64,000 nt of DNA from Azospira inquinata (GTDB taxonomy: Bacteria; Pseudomonadota; Gammaproteobacteria; Burkholderiales; Rhodocyclaceae), in the NCBI RefSeq assembly GCF_018905915.1, contig NZ_CP064782.1:3162001-3226000 (forward strand). Direction: 5' to 3'. Both the position numbers and the translations under genes were made by a program. Shown here piece by piece: positions 35,886 through 45,227 of the stretch. The notes under the pieces were generated by a model. The model had not been told where the DNA came from. It saw only the letters and a list, made by a program, of their open reading frames with translations, and did not search any database. Position 1 is the first letter of the stretch, and each line of letters starts with the position of its first letter.

Positions 35886-36629
35886 TCAATCCATGTACAT
35901 GCCGCCATTCACGTGCACGGTGGTACCGGTCACGTAGGCGGCGGCAGGGGAAGCCAGGAAAGCCACGGCCGCAGCAATGTCTTCCGGCTTACCCAGGCGG
36001 CCCAGGGGGATGTTGGACAGAAGGCCCGCCTTCTGCTTTTCATCCAGGGCCTTGGTCATGTCCGTATCAATGAAGCCGGGGGCCACGCAATTGACGGTGA
36101 TATTGCGGCTGCCCAGTTCCTTCGCCAGGGAGCGGGAAAGACCGGACACCCCAGCCTTGGCGGCACAGTAATTGGCCTGACCCGGGTTACCCGCGTGCCC
36201 TACCACGGAAGTGATGTTGACGATGCGTCCTTGGCGGGCTTTCATCATGCCCCGCATTACCGCCTTGCAGAGGCGGAAAACGGACTTCAGGTTGGTGTCG
36301 ATCACCCCATCCCATTCATCGTCCTTCATGCGCATGGCCAGATTGTCACGAGTGATCCCGGCGTTATTCACCAGGATGGTCACGGGAGCAAATTCTTTTT
36401 CGATGCGAGCGATAAGAGCATCCACCTGGGCTTGGTCCCGCACTTCCAGTACCGCCCCCTGCCCCTTGGCGCCGGCTTCCTGCAAATAGGCGGTAATGCG
36501 CCCGGCGCCCTCTTCCGTGGTGGCCGTGCCGATTACCGTGGCCCCTTGGCGAGCCAGTTCCCGGGCCACCGCCTGGCCGATTCCCCGGGAGGCCCCGGTG
36601 ACCAGCGCAACTTGTCCTTCCAGCACCAT
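35886..36629 (-). CDS. fabG: 3-oxoacyl-ACP reductase
   Basis: A 247-residue NADPH-dependent short-chain dehydrogenase that reduces beta-ketoacyl-ACP. TGASRGIGQAVA is the cofactor motif, NNAGITRDNLAMRMKDDEW the NNAG region, and Ser-Tyr-Lys active-site residues occur in ITSVVGHAGNPGQANYCAAK. The start MVLEGQVALVTG at 36629 is chosen; the longer frame overlaps fabD. It lies 4 bp after fabD. Confidence 0.96.
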   Translation of the reverse strand: MVLEGQVALVTGASRGIGQAVARELARQGATVIGTATTEEGAGRITAYLQEAGAKGQGAVLEVRDQAQVDALIARIEKEFAPVTILVNNAGITRDNLAMRMKDDEWDGVIDTNLKSVFRLCKAVMRGMMKARQGRIVNITSVVGHAGNPGQANYCAAKAGVSGLSRSLAKELGSRNITVNCVAPGFIDTDMTKALDEKQKAGLLSNIPLGRLGKPEDIAAAVAFLASPAAAYVTGTTVHVNGGMYMD

Positions 36630-36633
36630 CTTC

Positions 36634-37560
36634 TTACTCCAGAGAAAGGTTGTTTTCGATGGCGCCCGCATCCGCCAGGGCCACCCCCGTTACGCCGTCG
36701 GCGCAACGCTTGGTGAGTCCGGCCAGGACCTTGCCCGGACCGCATTCCGCTACCGTAGTGACGCCCATTTCGGCCATTTTGCCAATGGTTTCCACCCAGC
36801 GCACCGGATGGAAAGCCTGGCGCACCAGGGCGTCCTTGATCTTTTCCGGTGCGGTTTCTACCTTCACATCCACGTTATTGATGACCGGGATGGTGGGGGC
36901 AGCAAAGTCCAGGGCTTCTAGGCGCTGGGCCAGTTTTTCCGCCGCCGGGCGAATTAGGCTGGAGTGGAAGGGGGCAGACACGGGCAGCGGTAGGGCCCGC
37001 TTAGCGCCCTTGGCCTTGCACAGGACCATGGCCCGTTCCACCGCATCCTTGTGACCGGCAATGACGGTTTGGCCCACTGCGTTGAAATTCACCGGCTCCA
37101 CCACCTCGCCCTGGGCTGCTTCGGCGCAGGCCGCCAAAATCCCGGCATCATCCAAGCCCAGAACCGCCGCCATGGCGCCGGTCCCCAGAGGCACCGCTTC
37201 TTGCATGGCCGCAGCCCGCAGACGCACCAGGGGTACGGCCTCGGCAAAAGGCAGGACGCCAGCGGCCACCAGGGCGGAATATTCCCCCAGGCTGTGGCCG
37301 GCCAGCACCGCCGGACACTTGCCTCCCTTTTCCTGCCACAGGCGCCACACGGCGATTCCCGCGGTAAGCATGACGGGCTGGGTATTGACGGTCTGAGCCA
37401 GGGCTTCCGCTGGGCCTTCGGCCACCAGTTGCCACAGATCTTCGCCCAACGCCCGAGAAGCTTCATCAAAAGTGGCGCGCACCACCGGCGCGTCCCCGTA
37501 GGCCGCCATCATGCCGATGGATTGGGAACCCTGTCCGGGAAAAACAAACGCAAAGCTCAT
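36634..37560 (-). CDS. fabD: malonyl-CoA--ACP transacylase
   Basis: A 308-residue transacylase that loads malonyl groups onto AcpP. It begins MSFAFVFPGQGSQSIGMM, has the nucleophile elbow GHSLGEYSAL near residue 91, and the C-terminal catalytic His in VSAPFHSSLI. Length is typical. It lies between fabH and fabG, within the single fatty-acid operon. Confidence 0.97.
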   Translation of the reverse strand: MSFAFVFPGQGSQSIGMMAAYGDAPVVRATFDEASRALGEDLWQLVAEGPAEALAQTVNTQPVMLTAGIAVWRLWQEKGGKCPAVLAGHSLGEYSALVAAGVLPFAEAVPLVRLRAAAMQEAVPLGTGAMAAVLGLDDAGILAACAEAAQGEVVEPVNFNAVGQTVIAGHKDAVERAMVLCKAKGAKRALPLPVSAPFHSSLIRPAAEKLAQRLEALDFAAPTIPVINNVDVKVETAPEKIKDALVRQAFHPVRWVETIGKMAEMGVTTVAECGPGKVLAGLTKRCADGVTGVALADAGAIENNLSLE

Positions 37561-37593
37561 TTTTTTCTCCGTGTTGCCCGATGGCTCGGGACG

Positions 37594-38553
37594 TTAAAAC
37601 TGCACCAGGGCGGCACCCCAGGTAAACCCGCCCCCTACCCCTTCGAGGAGCACCTTCTGCCCCGGCTGAATGCGCCCGCTGCGCATGGCTTCATCCAGGG
37701 CCAGGGGAACGGAAGCGGCGGAGGTGTTGCCGTGGTGATCCACCGTAACAATCACCCGCTCCATGGGCAGCCCCATTTTTTTTGCCGTGGATTCGATAAT
37801 GCGGATATTGGCCTGATGGGGAATGAGCCAATCCACGGACTCCGGCGCCACGCCTGCGGCGGCACAGGTTTCCCCGGACACTTCCGCCAGAATGCGCACC
37901 GCAAATTTGAAGACCGCCTGGCCATCCATGCGCAGGAAAGGGTCACCGATGACCTGGCCGCCGCTCACCTGGCCGGGCACGGACAACATGCCCGCCATAC
38001 TGCCGTCTGCGTGCATGGTGGTAGCCAGAATCCCCGGGGTTTCCGAGGCCTCCACCACCACCGCACCAGCCCCGTCGCCAAAGAGGACGCAGGTGGCCCG
38101 GTCCTGCCAGTCCAGGATGCGGGAAAATACTTCCGCCCCCACCACCAGGGCCCGCTTATGGGAGCCGGAACGAATAAATTTTTCCGCCACCCCCAAGGCA
38201 TAGACGAAACCGCAGCAAACCGCCTGGAGATCGAAGGCGGTCGCCCCCTTGTTTCCCAAGCGCCCCTGCAACAGGCAGGCGGTGGAAGGAAAAATAAAGT
38301 CCGGAGTGGAGGTGGCGACAATAATCAGATCCAGATCGCCCGCCTCAACCCCAGCTTGGGCCAGGGCCCGATTGGCGGCATGAAAGGCTAGATCGGAAGA
38401 AGTCTGGCCTGCCTCGGCGAAATGGCGGGAACGAATGCCCGTCCGGGTCGCCACCCATTCATCGCTGGTATCCACACCCTGGGCAACCAGATCGTCATTA
38501 GTGACCACCCGGTCGGGCAGGTAACTACCAACACCAGTGATTTTGGCAAACAT
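37594..38553 (-). CDS. fabH: beta-ketoacyl-ACP synthase III
   Basis: A 319-residue initiating condensing enzyme (acetyl-CoA plus malonyl-ACP). Catalytic Cys in [14 protein letters not shown] near residue 113, His in [11 protein letters not shown] and Asn in [16 protein letters not shown]. It starts [19 protein letters not shown], 1 bp after the plsX stop, so it is coupled to plsX. Confidence 0.97.
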   Translation of the reverse strand: MFAKITGVGSYLPDRVVTNDDLVAQGVDTSDEWVATRTGIRSRHFAEAGQTSSDLAFHAANRALAQAGVEAGDLDLIIVATSTPDFIFPSTACLLQGRLGNKGATAFDLQAVCCGFVYALGVAEKFIRSGSHKRALVVGAEVFSRILDWQDRATCVLFGDGAGAVVVEASETPGILATTMHADGSMAGMLSVPGQVSGGQVIGDPFLRMDGQAVFKFAVRILAEVSGETCAAAGVAPESVDWLIPHQANIRIIESTAKKMGLPMERVIVTVDHHGNTSAASVPLALDEAMRSGRIQPGQKVLLEGVGGGFTWGAALVQF

Positions 38554-38554
38554 G

Positions 38555-39592
38555 TCAGGGCGACTCCTGATGAGAATGGGTGGATTCAGCCAGGGCGGGG
38601 GCGTAACGGGCCACCCGACCGGAAATCAATTCAAGCATCTTGCCCCGGACTTCTCCGGCAGCACAGGCGATGGCATGTTGGAAAGCAAAGGCATCGGCGG
38701 AGCCGTGGCTCTTCACCACAATGCCCTTCAGGCCCAACAGGGTGGCCCCATTATAGCGACGGTGATCCACCCGTTTCTTAAAGCCCTTGAGGACTGGCAG
38801 GGCAATCAGGGCAATGAGTTTGGTCAGCCAATTACGGCGGAACTCCTCTTTGAGGAAGAAGGCCAGCATCTGAGCCAGGCCTTCCGTGGTCTTGAGGGCC
38901 ACATTGCCGACGAAACCGTCGCAAACCACTACGTCCGCGTCGCCCTTAAAGACCCCATCCCCTTCCACATTACCGACAAAGTTGAGGCCGGAATCTTTGA
39001 GCAGTTCGGCGGCGTGCTTCACCACGTCGTTGCCCTTGATGTCCTCTTCGCCGATGTTGAGCAGGCCCACGCTGGGGTGCTCTTTTTTGTCGATGGCGGA
39101 GGCCAACATGGCCCCCATGATGCCGAACTGGAGCAGGTTTTCCGGGCCGCAATCCACATTGGCCCCCAGATCCAGCATATAGACATGGCTGCGCATGGTG
39201 GGCAGCACGGTACAAATGGCAGGACGGTCAATGCCCGGCAGCATTTTCAGCACAAACCGGGAAATGGCCATGAGGGCCCCCGTGTTGCCCGCCGAAACGC
39301 AGGCATCCGCCTCTCCGGCTTTGACCATATTCACGGCCACCCGGATGGAGGAGTCCTTTTTGTTGCGCAGGGCCTGAGCCGGGGGATCGTCCATCGTGAC
39401 CACTTCGCTGGCATGCTTAATGGACACCCGGGGAGGCAGGGGGGTGGGCAGAACGGCCCGAATTTTGTCTTCCTGGCCAACCAGGACGACTTCCACATCT
39501 TCAGCGCCAGACAAATAGGCAAGCGCCGCCGGCACGGTAACGCGGGGACCGTGGTCACCGCCCATGCAATCAATCGCTATTGTGATTCCCAT
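38555..39592 (-). CDS. plsX: phosphate acyltransferase PlsX
   Basis: A 345-residue enzyme that turns acyl-ACP into acyl-phosphate for PlsY, linking fatty-acid to phospholipid synthesis. Typical segments: [20 protein letters not shown] at the start, [13 protein letters not shown], and [19 protein letters not shown]. It follows rpmF after a 71-bp gap containing a terminator-like hairpin. Confidence 0.96.
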   Translation of the reverse strand: MGITIAIDCMGGDHGPRVTVPAALAYLSGAEDVEVVLVGQEDKIRAVLPTPLPPRVSIKHASEVVTMDDPPAQALRNKKDSSIRVAVNMVKAGEADACVSAGNTGALMAISRFVLKMLPGIDRPAICTVLPTMRSHVYMLDLGANVDCGPENLLQFGIMGAMLASAIDKKEHPSVGLLNIGEEDIKGNDVVKHAAELLKDSGLNFVGNVEGDGVFKGDADVVVCDGFVGNVALKTTEGLAQMLAFFLKEEFRRNWLTKLIALIALPVLKGFKKRVDHRRYNGATLLGLKGIVVKSHGSADAFAFQHAIACAAGEVRGKMLELISGRVARYAPALAESTHSHQESP

Positions 39593-39611
39593 CCGAGGGC
39601 TCGAATTGGGT

Positions 39612-39651
39612 AAAAGAAAAGGCAGGGGCCCGCAACGGGGCCGCCTGCCTT
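39612..39651 (-). terminator. terminator-like hairpin between rpmF and plsX
   Basis: On the minus strand AAGGCAGG pairs with CCTGCCTT around an inner GC-rich stem, followed by TTCTTTT. It probably reduces read-through from rpmF into plsX. Confidence 0.65.
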
Positions 39652-39663
39652 GGAATGGGGAGA

Positions 39664-39843
39664 TTACTCGCCCTTGGCCTGGGTGACCTTCTTGCCACGG
39701 TAGAAGCCGTTGGGGCTCACGTGGTGGCGCAGATGGGTTTCGCCGGTGGTGGGTTCCACGGCCAGAGCCGGGTTGGTCAGAAAATCATGGGCACGGTGCA
39801 TGCCACGCTTGGAAGGGGACTTCTTGTTTTGTTGAACGGCCAT
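39664..39843 (-). CDS. rpmF: 50S ribosomal protein L32
   Basis: A 59-residue ribosomal protein read directly from the sequence: [20 protein letters not shown], then [20 protein letters not shown] and [18 protein letters not shown]. This is the typical L32 of proteobacteria without the zinc-binding Cys set. It sits between yceD and plsX as in most proteobacteria, linking ribosome and lipid synthesis genes. Confidence 0.96.
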   Translation of the reverse strand: MAVQQNKKSPSKRGMHRAHDFLTNPALAVEPTTGETHLRHHVSPNGFYRGKKVTQAKGE

Positions 39844-39884
39844 GTCAGGAAACTCCTAAATTGATCCAATTACAAATGCCAGCT

Positions 39885-40379
39885 TTATTGCGGTCGCGTT
39901 TTCAGATTTGCCAACACCCCAAAAGGAGAGGCTTCCTTCTGATCATCAGCTTTCGGTAGAGAAACGCAGCGTTCGTGACGGGGCACCACCGGCAGATTGA
40001 GAATGACCTCATCTTCCACCAGGGCGGCCACATTCATTTCCCGGGAAGCTGGAACAAAATCCCTGGAGTCATCCTCCAGGTCATCCTGAGAAATCTCGCG
40101 CCCTTCGGGCACCAACTCAAGAAGGCTATCCACGCTCAACGGGAAATCAACGGGCTCAAGGCAGCGCTGACAAACCAGGGAAAGAACCCCGGCCACGCGC
40201 AAACGCAACCTCAACTCGCCACGCTTTCCAACTTTCCCTTGGAGGGAATACTGGATGCTGCCGCTTTTCTCTGCCAGCAAATCATGCAGCCGCGTCAAGT
40301 CTGCTAACTGTAGTCGCCCTTCCTGGGTCTCCACATTCCTAGCAAAAGATTGGCTGTCGATCACTTTCTGTTGCGACAT
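39885..40379 (-). CDS. yceD: YceD/DUF177 family protein
   Basis: A 164-residue protein of the DUF177 family, the 23S rRNA accumulation protein YceD. The conserved core is LRLRVAGVLSLVCQRCLEP followed by an acidic stretch, and the end is ERCVSLPKADDQKEASPFGVL. It heads the rpmF-plsX-fab operon. A consensus-like promoter ends 9 bp before its ATG, so the transcript may be nearly leaderless. Confidence 0.9.
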   Translation of the reverse strand: MSQQKVIDSQSFARNVETQEGRLQLADLTRLHDLLAEKSGSIQYSLQGKVGKRGELRLRLRVAGVLSLVCQRCLEPVDFPLSVDSLLELVPEGREISQDDLEDDSRDFVPASREMNVAALVEDEVILNLPVVPRHERCVSLPKADDQKEASPFGVLANLKTRPQ

Positions 40380-40388
40380 AGGGCGCGG

Positions 40389-40417
40389 ATGATATTATTT
40401 TTGGCTTACCGTGTCAA
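40389..40417 (-). promoter_or_regulatory. strong promoter of the yceD-rpmF-plsX-fab operon
   Basis: On the minus strand TTGACA, 17-bp spacer, TATCAT. The predicted start site falls 0-4 nt before the yceD ATG at 40379. Confidence 0.75.
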
Positions 40418-40504
40418 AGAAATAGCCACTTTTCCCGCCTGTTTTTTCAAAATAGGCAAGACCTTACGGTCTCCACCTAGTCCGTTTTCTACGCCCATTC
40501 TCCT

Positions 40505-41098
40505 ATGACCACCGCCCAACGCCAGCCCCTGGTGCTGGCTTCCACCTCCCCCTATCGCCGGGAACTCCTGGAACGCCTGAACCTTCCCTTTCTCTGTGCC
40601 GATCCCCAGGTAGACGAAACCCCTCTGCCGGATGAAGCACCGGAACCCCTGGCCCTGCGCCTGGCCGAAGCCAAGGCCCGAGCGGTGGCCAACCAGCACC
40701 CAGACGCCCTGATTATCGGCAGCGACCAGGTGGCCTACCTGGGGCAACAGCGCTTCGGCAAACCGGGCAATCACCCCAACGCGGTACGCCAGCTCAGTCT
40801 AATGAGCGGAAAAACCGTCAATTTCTTCACCGGCCTCTGCCTCTTTAATGCTCGTAGCGGCAAAGCGCACCTTACTGGGATTCCTACCCTGGTAACGTTT
40901 CGGGATCTGACAGAGGAGGAAATCCAGACCTATCTGCATCAGGAGCAGCCGTACAATTGCGCCGGCGCCGCAAAATGTGAAGGTCTGGGCATTGCCCTGC
41001 TGCGCAGCATCCGGGGGGATGACCCCAACGCCCTGATCGGTCTCCCCTTAATCGCCCTCTGCGATTTTCTCAAACTTGAAAACTATCCCATTCTCTAG
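40505..41098 (+). CDS. maf: Maf family nucleotide pyrophosphatase
   Basis: A 197-residue Maf/HAM1-like pyrophosphatase, of the YceF type by position next to yceD-rpmF. Signature [18 protein letters not shown] near the N-terminus, [19 protein letters not shown], and [12 protein letters not shown]. Maf proteins hydrolyse non-canonical or modified nucleoside triphosphates, YceF preferring m7GTP. It is divergent from yceD, and a methyltransferase gene follows 3 bp later. Confidence 0.94.
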   Translation: MTTAQRQPLVLASTSPYRRELLERLNLPFLCADPQVDETPLPDEAPEPLALRLAEAKARAVANQHPDALIIGSDQVAYLGQQRFGKPGNHPNAVRQLSLMSGKTVNFFTGLCLFNARSGKAHLTGIPTLVTFRDLTEEEIQTYLHQEQPYNCAGAAKCEGLGIALLRSIRGDDPNALIGLPLIALCDFLKLENYPIL

Positions 41099-41101
41099 CC
41101 C

Positions 41102-41818
41102 ATGTCTTTTGGCACCCTCTACCTGATTCCCGTCCCCCTGGGCCCCAACAGCCCGGAACAAGTCCTGCCCCCTCCCGTCCTGGAGCAAGTACGCCAGCTG
41201 GAGCGCTTTGTGGCGGAAAACGCCAAGAGTGCCCGGGCTTTTCTGAAAAGCGCCGGGGTTACCCGTCCGTTGCGGGATATCCCCATCGCGGAATTGAATG
41301 AGCACTCCACCCCGGAACAGGTGCCTCCACTCCTGGAGCCTCTGCTGCAAGGGCAAGATGTAGGCCTGGTATCGGAAGCCGGCTGTCCGGCGGTGGCCGA
41401 CCCGGGGGCGGCTTTGGTACGCCTAGCCCAGCAGCGGGGCGTCCCCGTGGTTCCCATGGTGGGCCCCTCTTCCCTGCTGCTGGCGTTGATGGGGTCAGGG
41501 CTTTCCGGTCAGCACTTCGCCTTCCACGGCTACCTGCCCGCCAAGGAAGAGGAACGGGGCCAGAAGCTGAAAGCCCTGGAAAAGGAATCCCGGTACCTGC
41601 AAAGCACCCAGATTTTTATCGAGACCCCCTACCGTAACCGGGCCATGTTCGAATCCCTGCTCAAGGCCTGCCAGGGAAATACCCTCCTTTGCCTGGCCAC
41701 GGATATCACCCTCCCCTCCGAAGCCATCCGCACCCAGACCGTAAGCGCCTGGAAGGCATCCCCTTTGCCGCCGGATCTGGAGAAAAAACCCACAGTGTTC
41801 TTGTTCTTGGCCCAATAA
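41102..41818 (+). CDS. RsmI-like SAM-dependent methyltransferase (tetrapyrrole methylase fold)
   Basis: A 238-residue protein of the tetrapyrrole-methylase superfamily, close to 16S rRNA 2'-O-methyltransferase RsmI. It begins GTLYLIPVPLG, has GLVSEAGCPAVADPGAALV (the SAM-binding GDAGxPxxxDPG-like motif) and VVPMVGPSSLLLALMGSG. RsmI itself is longer (about 280), and the core loops differ, so substrate assignment is open. It forms a pair with maf and ends at a bidirectional terminator. Confidence 0.85.
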   Translation: MSFGTLYLIPVPLGPNSPEQVLPPPVLEQVRQLERFVAENAKSARAFLKSAGVTRPLRDIPIAELNEHSTPEQVPPLLEPLLQGQDVGLVSEAGCPAVADPGAALVRLAQQRGVPVVPMVGPSSLLLALMGSGLSGQHFAFHGYLPAKEEERGQKLKALEKESRYLQSTQIFIETPYRNRAMFESLLKACQGNTLLCLATDITLPSEAIRTQTVSAWKASPLPPDLEKKPTVFLFLAQ

Positions 41819-41846
41819 AAAAGGCCTCCCAAAGGAGGCCTTTTTT
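41817..41846. terminator. bidirectional rho-independent terminator
   Basis: AAAAAAGGCCTCC / GGAGGCCTTTTTT with a 4-nt loop. It separates the maf-methyltransferase pair from the convergent sppA. Confidence 0.93.
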
Positions 41847-41880
41847 GCGGCACCGGAAAACCGGCATCCGGGGGCAAAGC

Positions 41881-42846
41881 CTATTCCGCCTTGGCGGAGG
41901 CTTCCATCTTCAGGGAGTGGACGGCCCCCTGGATAACGTCAGCGCCAAAGCGCTTGGCGAAACGCTCGGCGATGTTTTCCCGCATGGTGTAATCCAGGAT
42001 CTTGTCCGCCTTGATGACGTCCCGGGCCACGGAATCCACCGTGCCGTAGCCGTCGGCCAGCCCTAGCTCCACTCCTTTGGAGCCAGTCCAGACCAGGCCG
42101 GAGAACATGTCCGGGGTTTCCTTGAGGCGCTTGCCCCGCCCCTGACGCACCACGCTGATGAACTGCTGATGAATTTCCGTCAGCATGGTTTTTGCGTATT
42201 CCTTCTGTTTGGGATTCACCGGGGAGAAGGGGTCAAGAAAGCCCTTATTTTCCCCGGCGGTCAGCAGGCGCCGCTCCACCCCCAGCTTATCCATGGTACC
42301 GGTAAAGCCAAAGCCATCCATTAGCACCCCGATGGAACCGATCATGCTGGCCTTATCCACAAAAATCTTGTCCCCGGCCACGGCCACGTAATAGCCGCCG
42401 GATGCGCACATATCCTCCACCACCACATAGAGGGGGGTTTTGGGGTACTTTTGGCGCAGACGATGGATTTCGTCGTTAATCATCCCAGCTTGAACCGGGC
42501 TACCGCCGGGGCTGTTGATGCGCAGGATAACCCCGGCCGTCCCCTTGTCCTCAAAGGCGGAATCCAGGGCTGCGTTGATTTTTTCCGCGCTTGCCTCTCC
42601 GTTGGCTTCAATGGTGCCATGGAGATAAATCACCGCCGTGTGGCGGCCATCGGCCAATTTATCCGAACCGCCCCAGTCCACCACATAGACCAGAATGGCA
42701 GTGAGATAGGCAAATCCCAGAAGCTTGAAGAAAATCCCCCAGCGCCGGCGGGTTTTCTGCTCCTCCAGATGGGAAAGGGCTAGCTTCTCCAGGAGCTTAT
42801 GCTCCCACTGAGGGTCTTGGGAGGGGGGGTGTTGGGGGGTATCCAT
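41881..42846 (-). CDS. sppA: signal peptide peptidase SppA (S49 family)
   Basis: A 321-residue single-domain S49 protease. One membrane segment at residues about 40-60 (FKLLGFAYLTAILVYVVDWG), then the protease domain with RINSPGGSPVQAG, VVVEDMCASGGYYVAVAGD carrying the nucleophile Ser, and IGSIGVLMDGFGF, after the expected Lys region KIFVDKASM. It degrades leftover signal peptides in the membrane. It is the last gene of the rluC-gph-Rieske-sppA series. Confidence 0.93.
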   Translation of the reverse strand: MDTPQHPPSQDPQWEHKLLEKLALSHLEEQKTRRRWGIFFKLLGFAYLTAILVYVVDWGGSDKLADGRHTAVIYLHGTIEANGEASAEKINAALDSAFEDKGTAGVILRINSPGGSPVQAGMINDEIHRLRQKYPKTPLYVVVEDMCASGGYYVAVAGDKIFVDKASMIGSIGVLMDGFGFTGTMDKLGVERRLLTAGENKGFLDPFSPVNPKQKEYAKTMLTEIHQQFISVVRQGRGKRLKETPDMFSGLVWTGSKGVELGLADGYGTVDSVARDVIKADKILDYTMRENIAERFAKRFGADVIQGAVHSLKMEASAKAE

Positions 42847-42855
42847 GATAGGGGC

Positions 42856-43209
42856 TTATTCTTCTTCAGACATCAGATAGACGGAATCGCCTTCTTCGGC
42901 AACGGTGAGGGGAATCAATCCCCGTCCGTTGCATCGTCCGCCCAGACAGTGGCCGGATTCAGGGGCGTAAAGGGCGCCATGGGTGGCGCAAACCAAGTAT
43001 AACTTGGAATAATCGAAAAACTCCCCTTCCTGCCAATCCAGCTCCACGGGCACGTGGGTGCAGCGATTAAGGTAAGCATATACCTTGCCGCGAAAGCGGA
43101 CCACAAAGGCGGGAACCTCTTGGCCCCGGCGCACAAAGGAGAAGCGCACCCCTTTGCCACTCTCTTCCAGGTCCGAGGCAGCACAAATCAGGCGTTTTGT
43201 AGCAGCCAT
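42856..43209 (-). CDS. Rieske [2Fe-2S] protein
   Basis: A 117-residue Rieske ferredoxin-like protein. Cluster motifs are CTHVPVELDW (CxH) and CATHGALYAPESGHCLGG (CxxH), with a spacing of about 20 residues, as in small nitrite-reductase-type or dioxygenase-type Rieske domains. It has no membrane segment. It overlaps the gph stop by 22 bp and is followed by sppA, a grouping common in betaproteobacteria. Electron partner unknown. Confidence 0.9.
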   Translation of the reverse strand: MAATKRLICAASDLEESGKGVRFSFVRRGQEVPAFVVRFRGKVYAYLNRCTHVPVELDWQEGEFFDYSKLYLVCATHGALYAPESGHCLGGRCNGRGLIPLTVAEEGDSVYLMSEEE

Positions 43210-43844
43210 TCCCGGAGCTCCTCCACCGAATCACAACAGACTGCCGCCCCTGAATCCAATAACTGGGCCTTGGGATGGGCCCCATAGGTGACCGCCACCC
43301 CGGTAACTCCGCCGTTGCGGGCCATTTCCATATCGTGGGTAGTATCCCCGATCATCACCACCCGCTCCCGGGGCATCGCCAGTTCTTCCATCAACTCCTC
43401 CAGCATCTGGGGGTGGGGCTTGGAAAAACACTCGTCGGCACAACGGGTGGCATCGAAGTAACGTCTCAAACCACTATGTTGCAGGGCCCGGTCCAACCCC
43501 ACCCGGCTTTTTCCGGTAGCCACCCCCAGAAGATGGCTGGTTTCCGCCAGGCGAGCAATCAGGGATTCAATGCCTGGGAACAGCACCAGGTCCTGATCCT
43601 GGGAAAGGTAATGGCGGCGGTAACTATCCACCATTTCCGGGTAACGGGAGGGGGGCAGGCCGGGTACGGCGGAGCGCAAGGCTTCCTCCAGGCCTAGGCC
43701 GATGACGTGGCGGGCCGCCGCATCGGAGGGGGGCGTTACCCCCAATTCCCGGCTGGCGGCCTGGATGGCCCCGGCAATGGCGCCAGCGCTATCCAGAATC
43801 GTGCCATCCCAGTCAAAAACCACCAGATCAAAGCGACGCGCCAT
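43188..43844 (-). CDS. gph: HAD hydrolase, phosphoglycolate phosphatase-like
   Basis: A 218-residue HAD-superfamily hydrolase. Motif I DLVVFDWDGTILDSAGA (nucleophile Asp), motif II in LLGVATGKSRVG, motif III Lys in SKPHPQML and motif IV VMIGDTTHDMEMARN. Sequence and length resemble Gph, which removes 2-phosphoglycolate, but HAD specificity is hard to assign. It overlaps rluC by 17 bp and the Rieske gene by 22 bp. Confidence 0.88.
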   Translation of the reverse strand: MARRFDLVVFDWDGTILDSAGAIAGAIQAASRELGVTPPSDAAARHVIGLGLEEALRSAVPGLPPSRYPEMVDSYRRHYLSQDQDLVLFPGIESLIARLAETSHLLGVATGKSRVGLDRALQHSGLRRYFDATRCADECFSKPHPQMLEELMEELAMPRERVVMIGDTTHDMEMARNGGVTGVAVTYGAHPKAQLLDSGAAVCCDSVEELREWLLQNA

Positions 43845-44814
43845 ATTCCAAAGACTCCGTACGATTCAGAAAATCCAGAAACTGTTGTAAAGGAGCGGGT
43901 AACGGGGCCTCCACAGACAGGGTTTCCCCGCTCAGTGGGTGGGGAAAGCGCATTTGGTAGGCGTGGAGGAACATGCGTTTTAGCCCCTGTTTTTGCAGGG
44001 CCTTATTGAGTTCAAAATCCCCGTACTTATCGTCCCCAGCAATGGGAAAGCCCGAATGGGCCAGATGCACCCGAATCTGGTGGGTCCGCCCTGTCTTTAA
44101 CTGGGCCTCCAGCAGGGAAAACCGCTGCCAGCGGGACATGAGACGAAAGACCGTGTGGGAAGGCTTGCCCTCTGGCGCTACCCGTACCCGCCGCTCCCCG
44201 TTGTCCAACAAATACTTAAACAGCGGCTGGCGCACATTGCGCACTTTGTCCATCCAACGCCCGGATACCAGGGTCAAATAGCGCTTATCCGCACGCCCCC
44301 CTTCCCGAAACATATCGTGGAGGGCGGTCAGAGCAGAGCGCTTTTTGGCTACCAGGAGAATGCCTGAGGTTTCCCGATCCAGACGATGGGCCAGTTCCAG
44401 GAACTTGGCCTGGGGGCGCTGCTGACGCAAGGCCTCGATCACTCCGAAAGACACCCCACTCCCCCCGTGGACCGCAATCCCCGCCGGTTTGTTGATGATG
44501 ACCAGGGCGTCATCCTCGTAGAGCACGGGTAAATCGGCCTTGAGGGCTTGCCCCCGCACCTCTTCGCTGGCTTCTTCCGCCTCGCTGGCGGCGAAGCGCA
44601 TGGGAGGGAGGCGTACCAGGTCCCCGGCTTGCAGGCGATAGGCCGCCGCGACCCGGCGGCTGTTAATGCGGACTTCGCCGCTACGCAGGATGCGGTAAAC
44701 GTGGCTTTTAGGAATGCCTTTGCAAATGCGGAAGAGGTAATTATCTAGGCGTTGCCCACCCTCTTCTTCGCCAATAATCAGCTTGGTTACAGAATTTTTG
44801 CTAAGGCCTGTCAT
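43828..44814 (-). CDS. rluC: 23S rRNA pseudouridine synthase RluC
   Basis: A 328-residue pseudouridine synthase acting on 23S rRNA positions 955, 2504 and 2580. It has an N-terminal S4 domain (GQRLDNYLFRICKGIPKSHV) and the catalytic motif ELAHRLDRETSGILLV with the essential Asp. GRTHQIRVHLAHSGFPIAGD is also typical. The start MTGLSKNSVTKL at 44814 is preferred. It is divergent from rne with a long gap, as in E. coli where rluC and rne are divergent. Confidence 0.94.
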   Translation of the reverse strand: MTGLSKNSVTKLIIGEEEGGQRLDNYLFRICKGIPKSHVYRILRSGEVRINSRRVAAAYRLQAGDLVRLPPMRFAASEAEEASEEVRGQALKADLPVLYEDDALVIINKPAGIAVHGGSGVSFGVIEALRQQRPQAKFLELAHRLDRETSGILLVAKKRSALTALHDMFREGGRADKRYLTLVSGRWMDKVRNVRQPLFKYLLDNGERRVRVAPEGKPSHTVFRLMSRWQRFSLLEAQLKTGRTHQIRVHLAHSGFPIAGDDKYGDFELNKALQKQGLKRMFLHAYQMRFPHPLSGETLSVEAPLPAPLQQFLDFLNRTESLEYGASL

Positions 44815-44826
44815 TTTGAATATACT
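44798..44826 (+). promoter_or_regulatory. sigma70-type promoter of rne
   Basis: TTGCTA (44798-44803), 17-bp spacer and TATACT (44821-44826). The -35 lies inside the first codons of rluC, and the implied leader to the rne ATG is about 395 nt. Confidence 0.65.
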
Positions 44827-45227
44827 GGGGCAGGTTTTAGCCCCCCTGCGAAAGAACAATTCTTGCTATAAGACCGAACAGACTTACCCCGGCCACATTC
44901 CGATAAGGAAACGGGGTGGGAATTCCGGCAGGCCAAAGATTTTTCGCTTGTGCCAACCTGCACAAGGTCGCAACGGTGAAAACCAACTGGTTAAGTTCGC
45001 TCACCAAAAGCAGCGATACTACTCGTTTTGCGCTTAACTGGCACGTACGGATTCCCTCCCCAGCGAGTCACGCAGCCTGATTTTTCAGCCGGGCTGCGGG
45101 GCTTTCAGCGATTACTTTCCCACCTTTAGTTGCCATACCGAAATCCGGATGAAACCACGTATTTTCAACTAATTGTGTCGCTACCGGCGTAGGGAGCCCG
45201 TCCGTGCATGAGCGCGGGAGCCACCGA
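44827..45227 (+). ncRNA. long 5' untranslated leader of rne
   Basis: About 400 bp without a convincing gene between a good promoter and the rne ATG. It contains several short inverted repeats. In E. coli the rne leader is structured and mediates autoregulation by RNase E; the same is inferred here from length and position, not from sequence identity. Confidence 0.45.

Noticed and set aside
37051..38391. 446-residue plus-strand open frame
   Set aside because: It is antisense to fabD and fabH.
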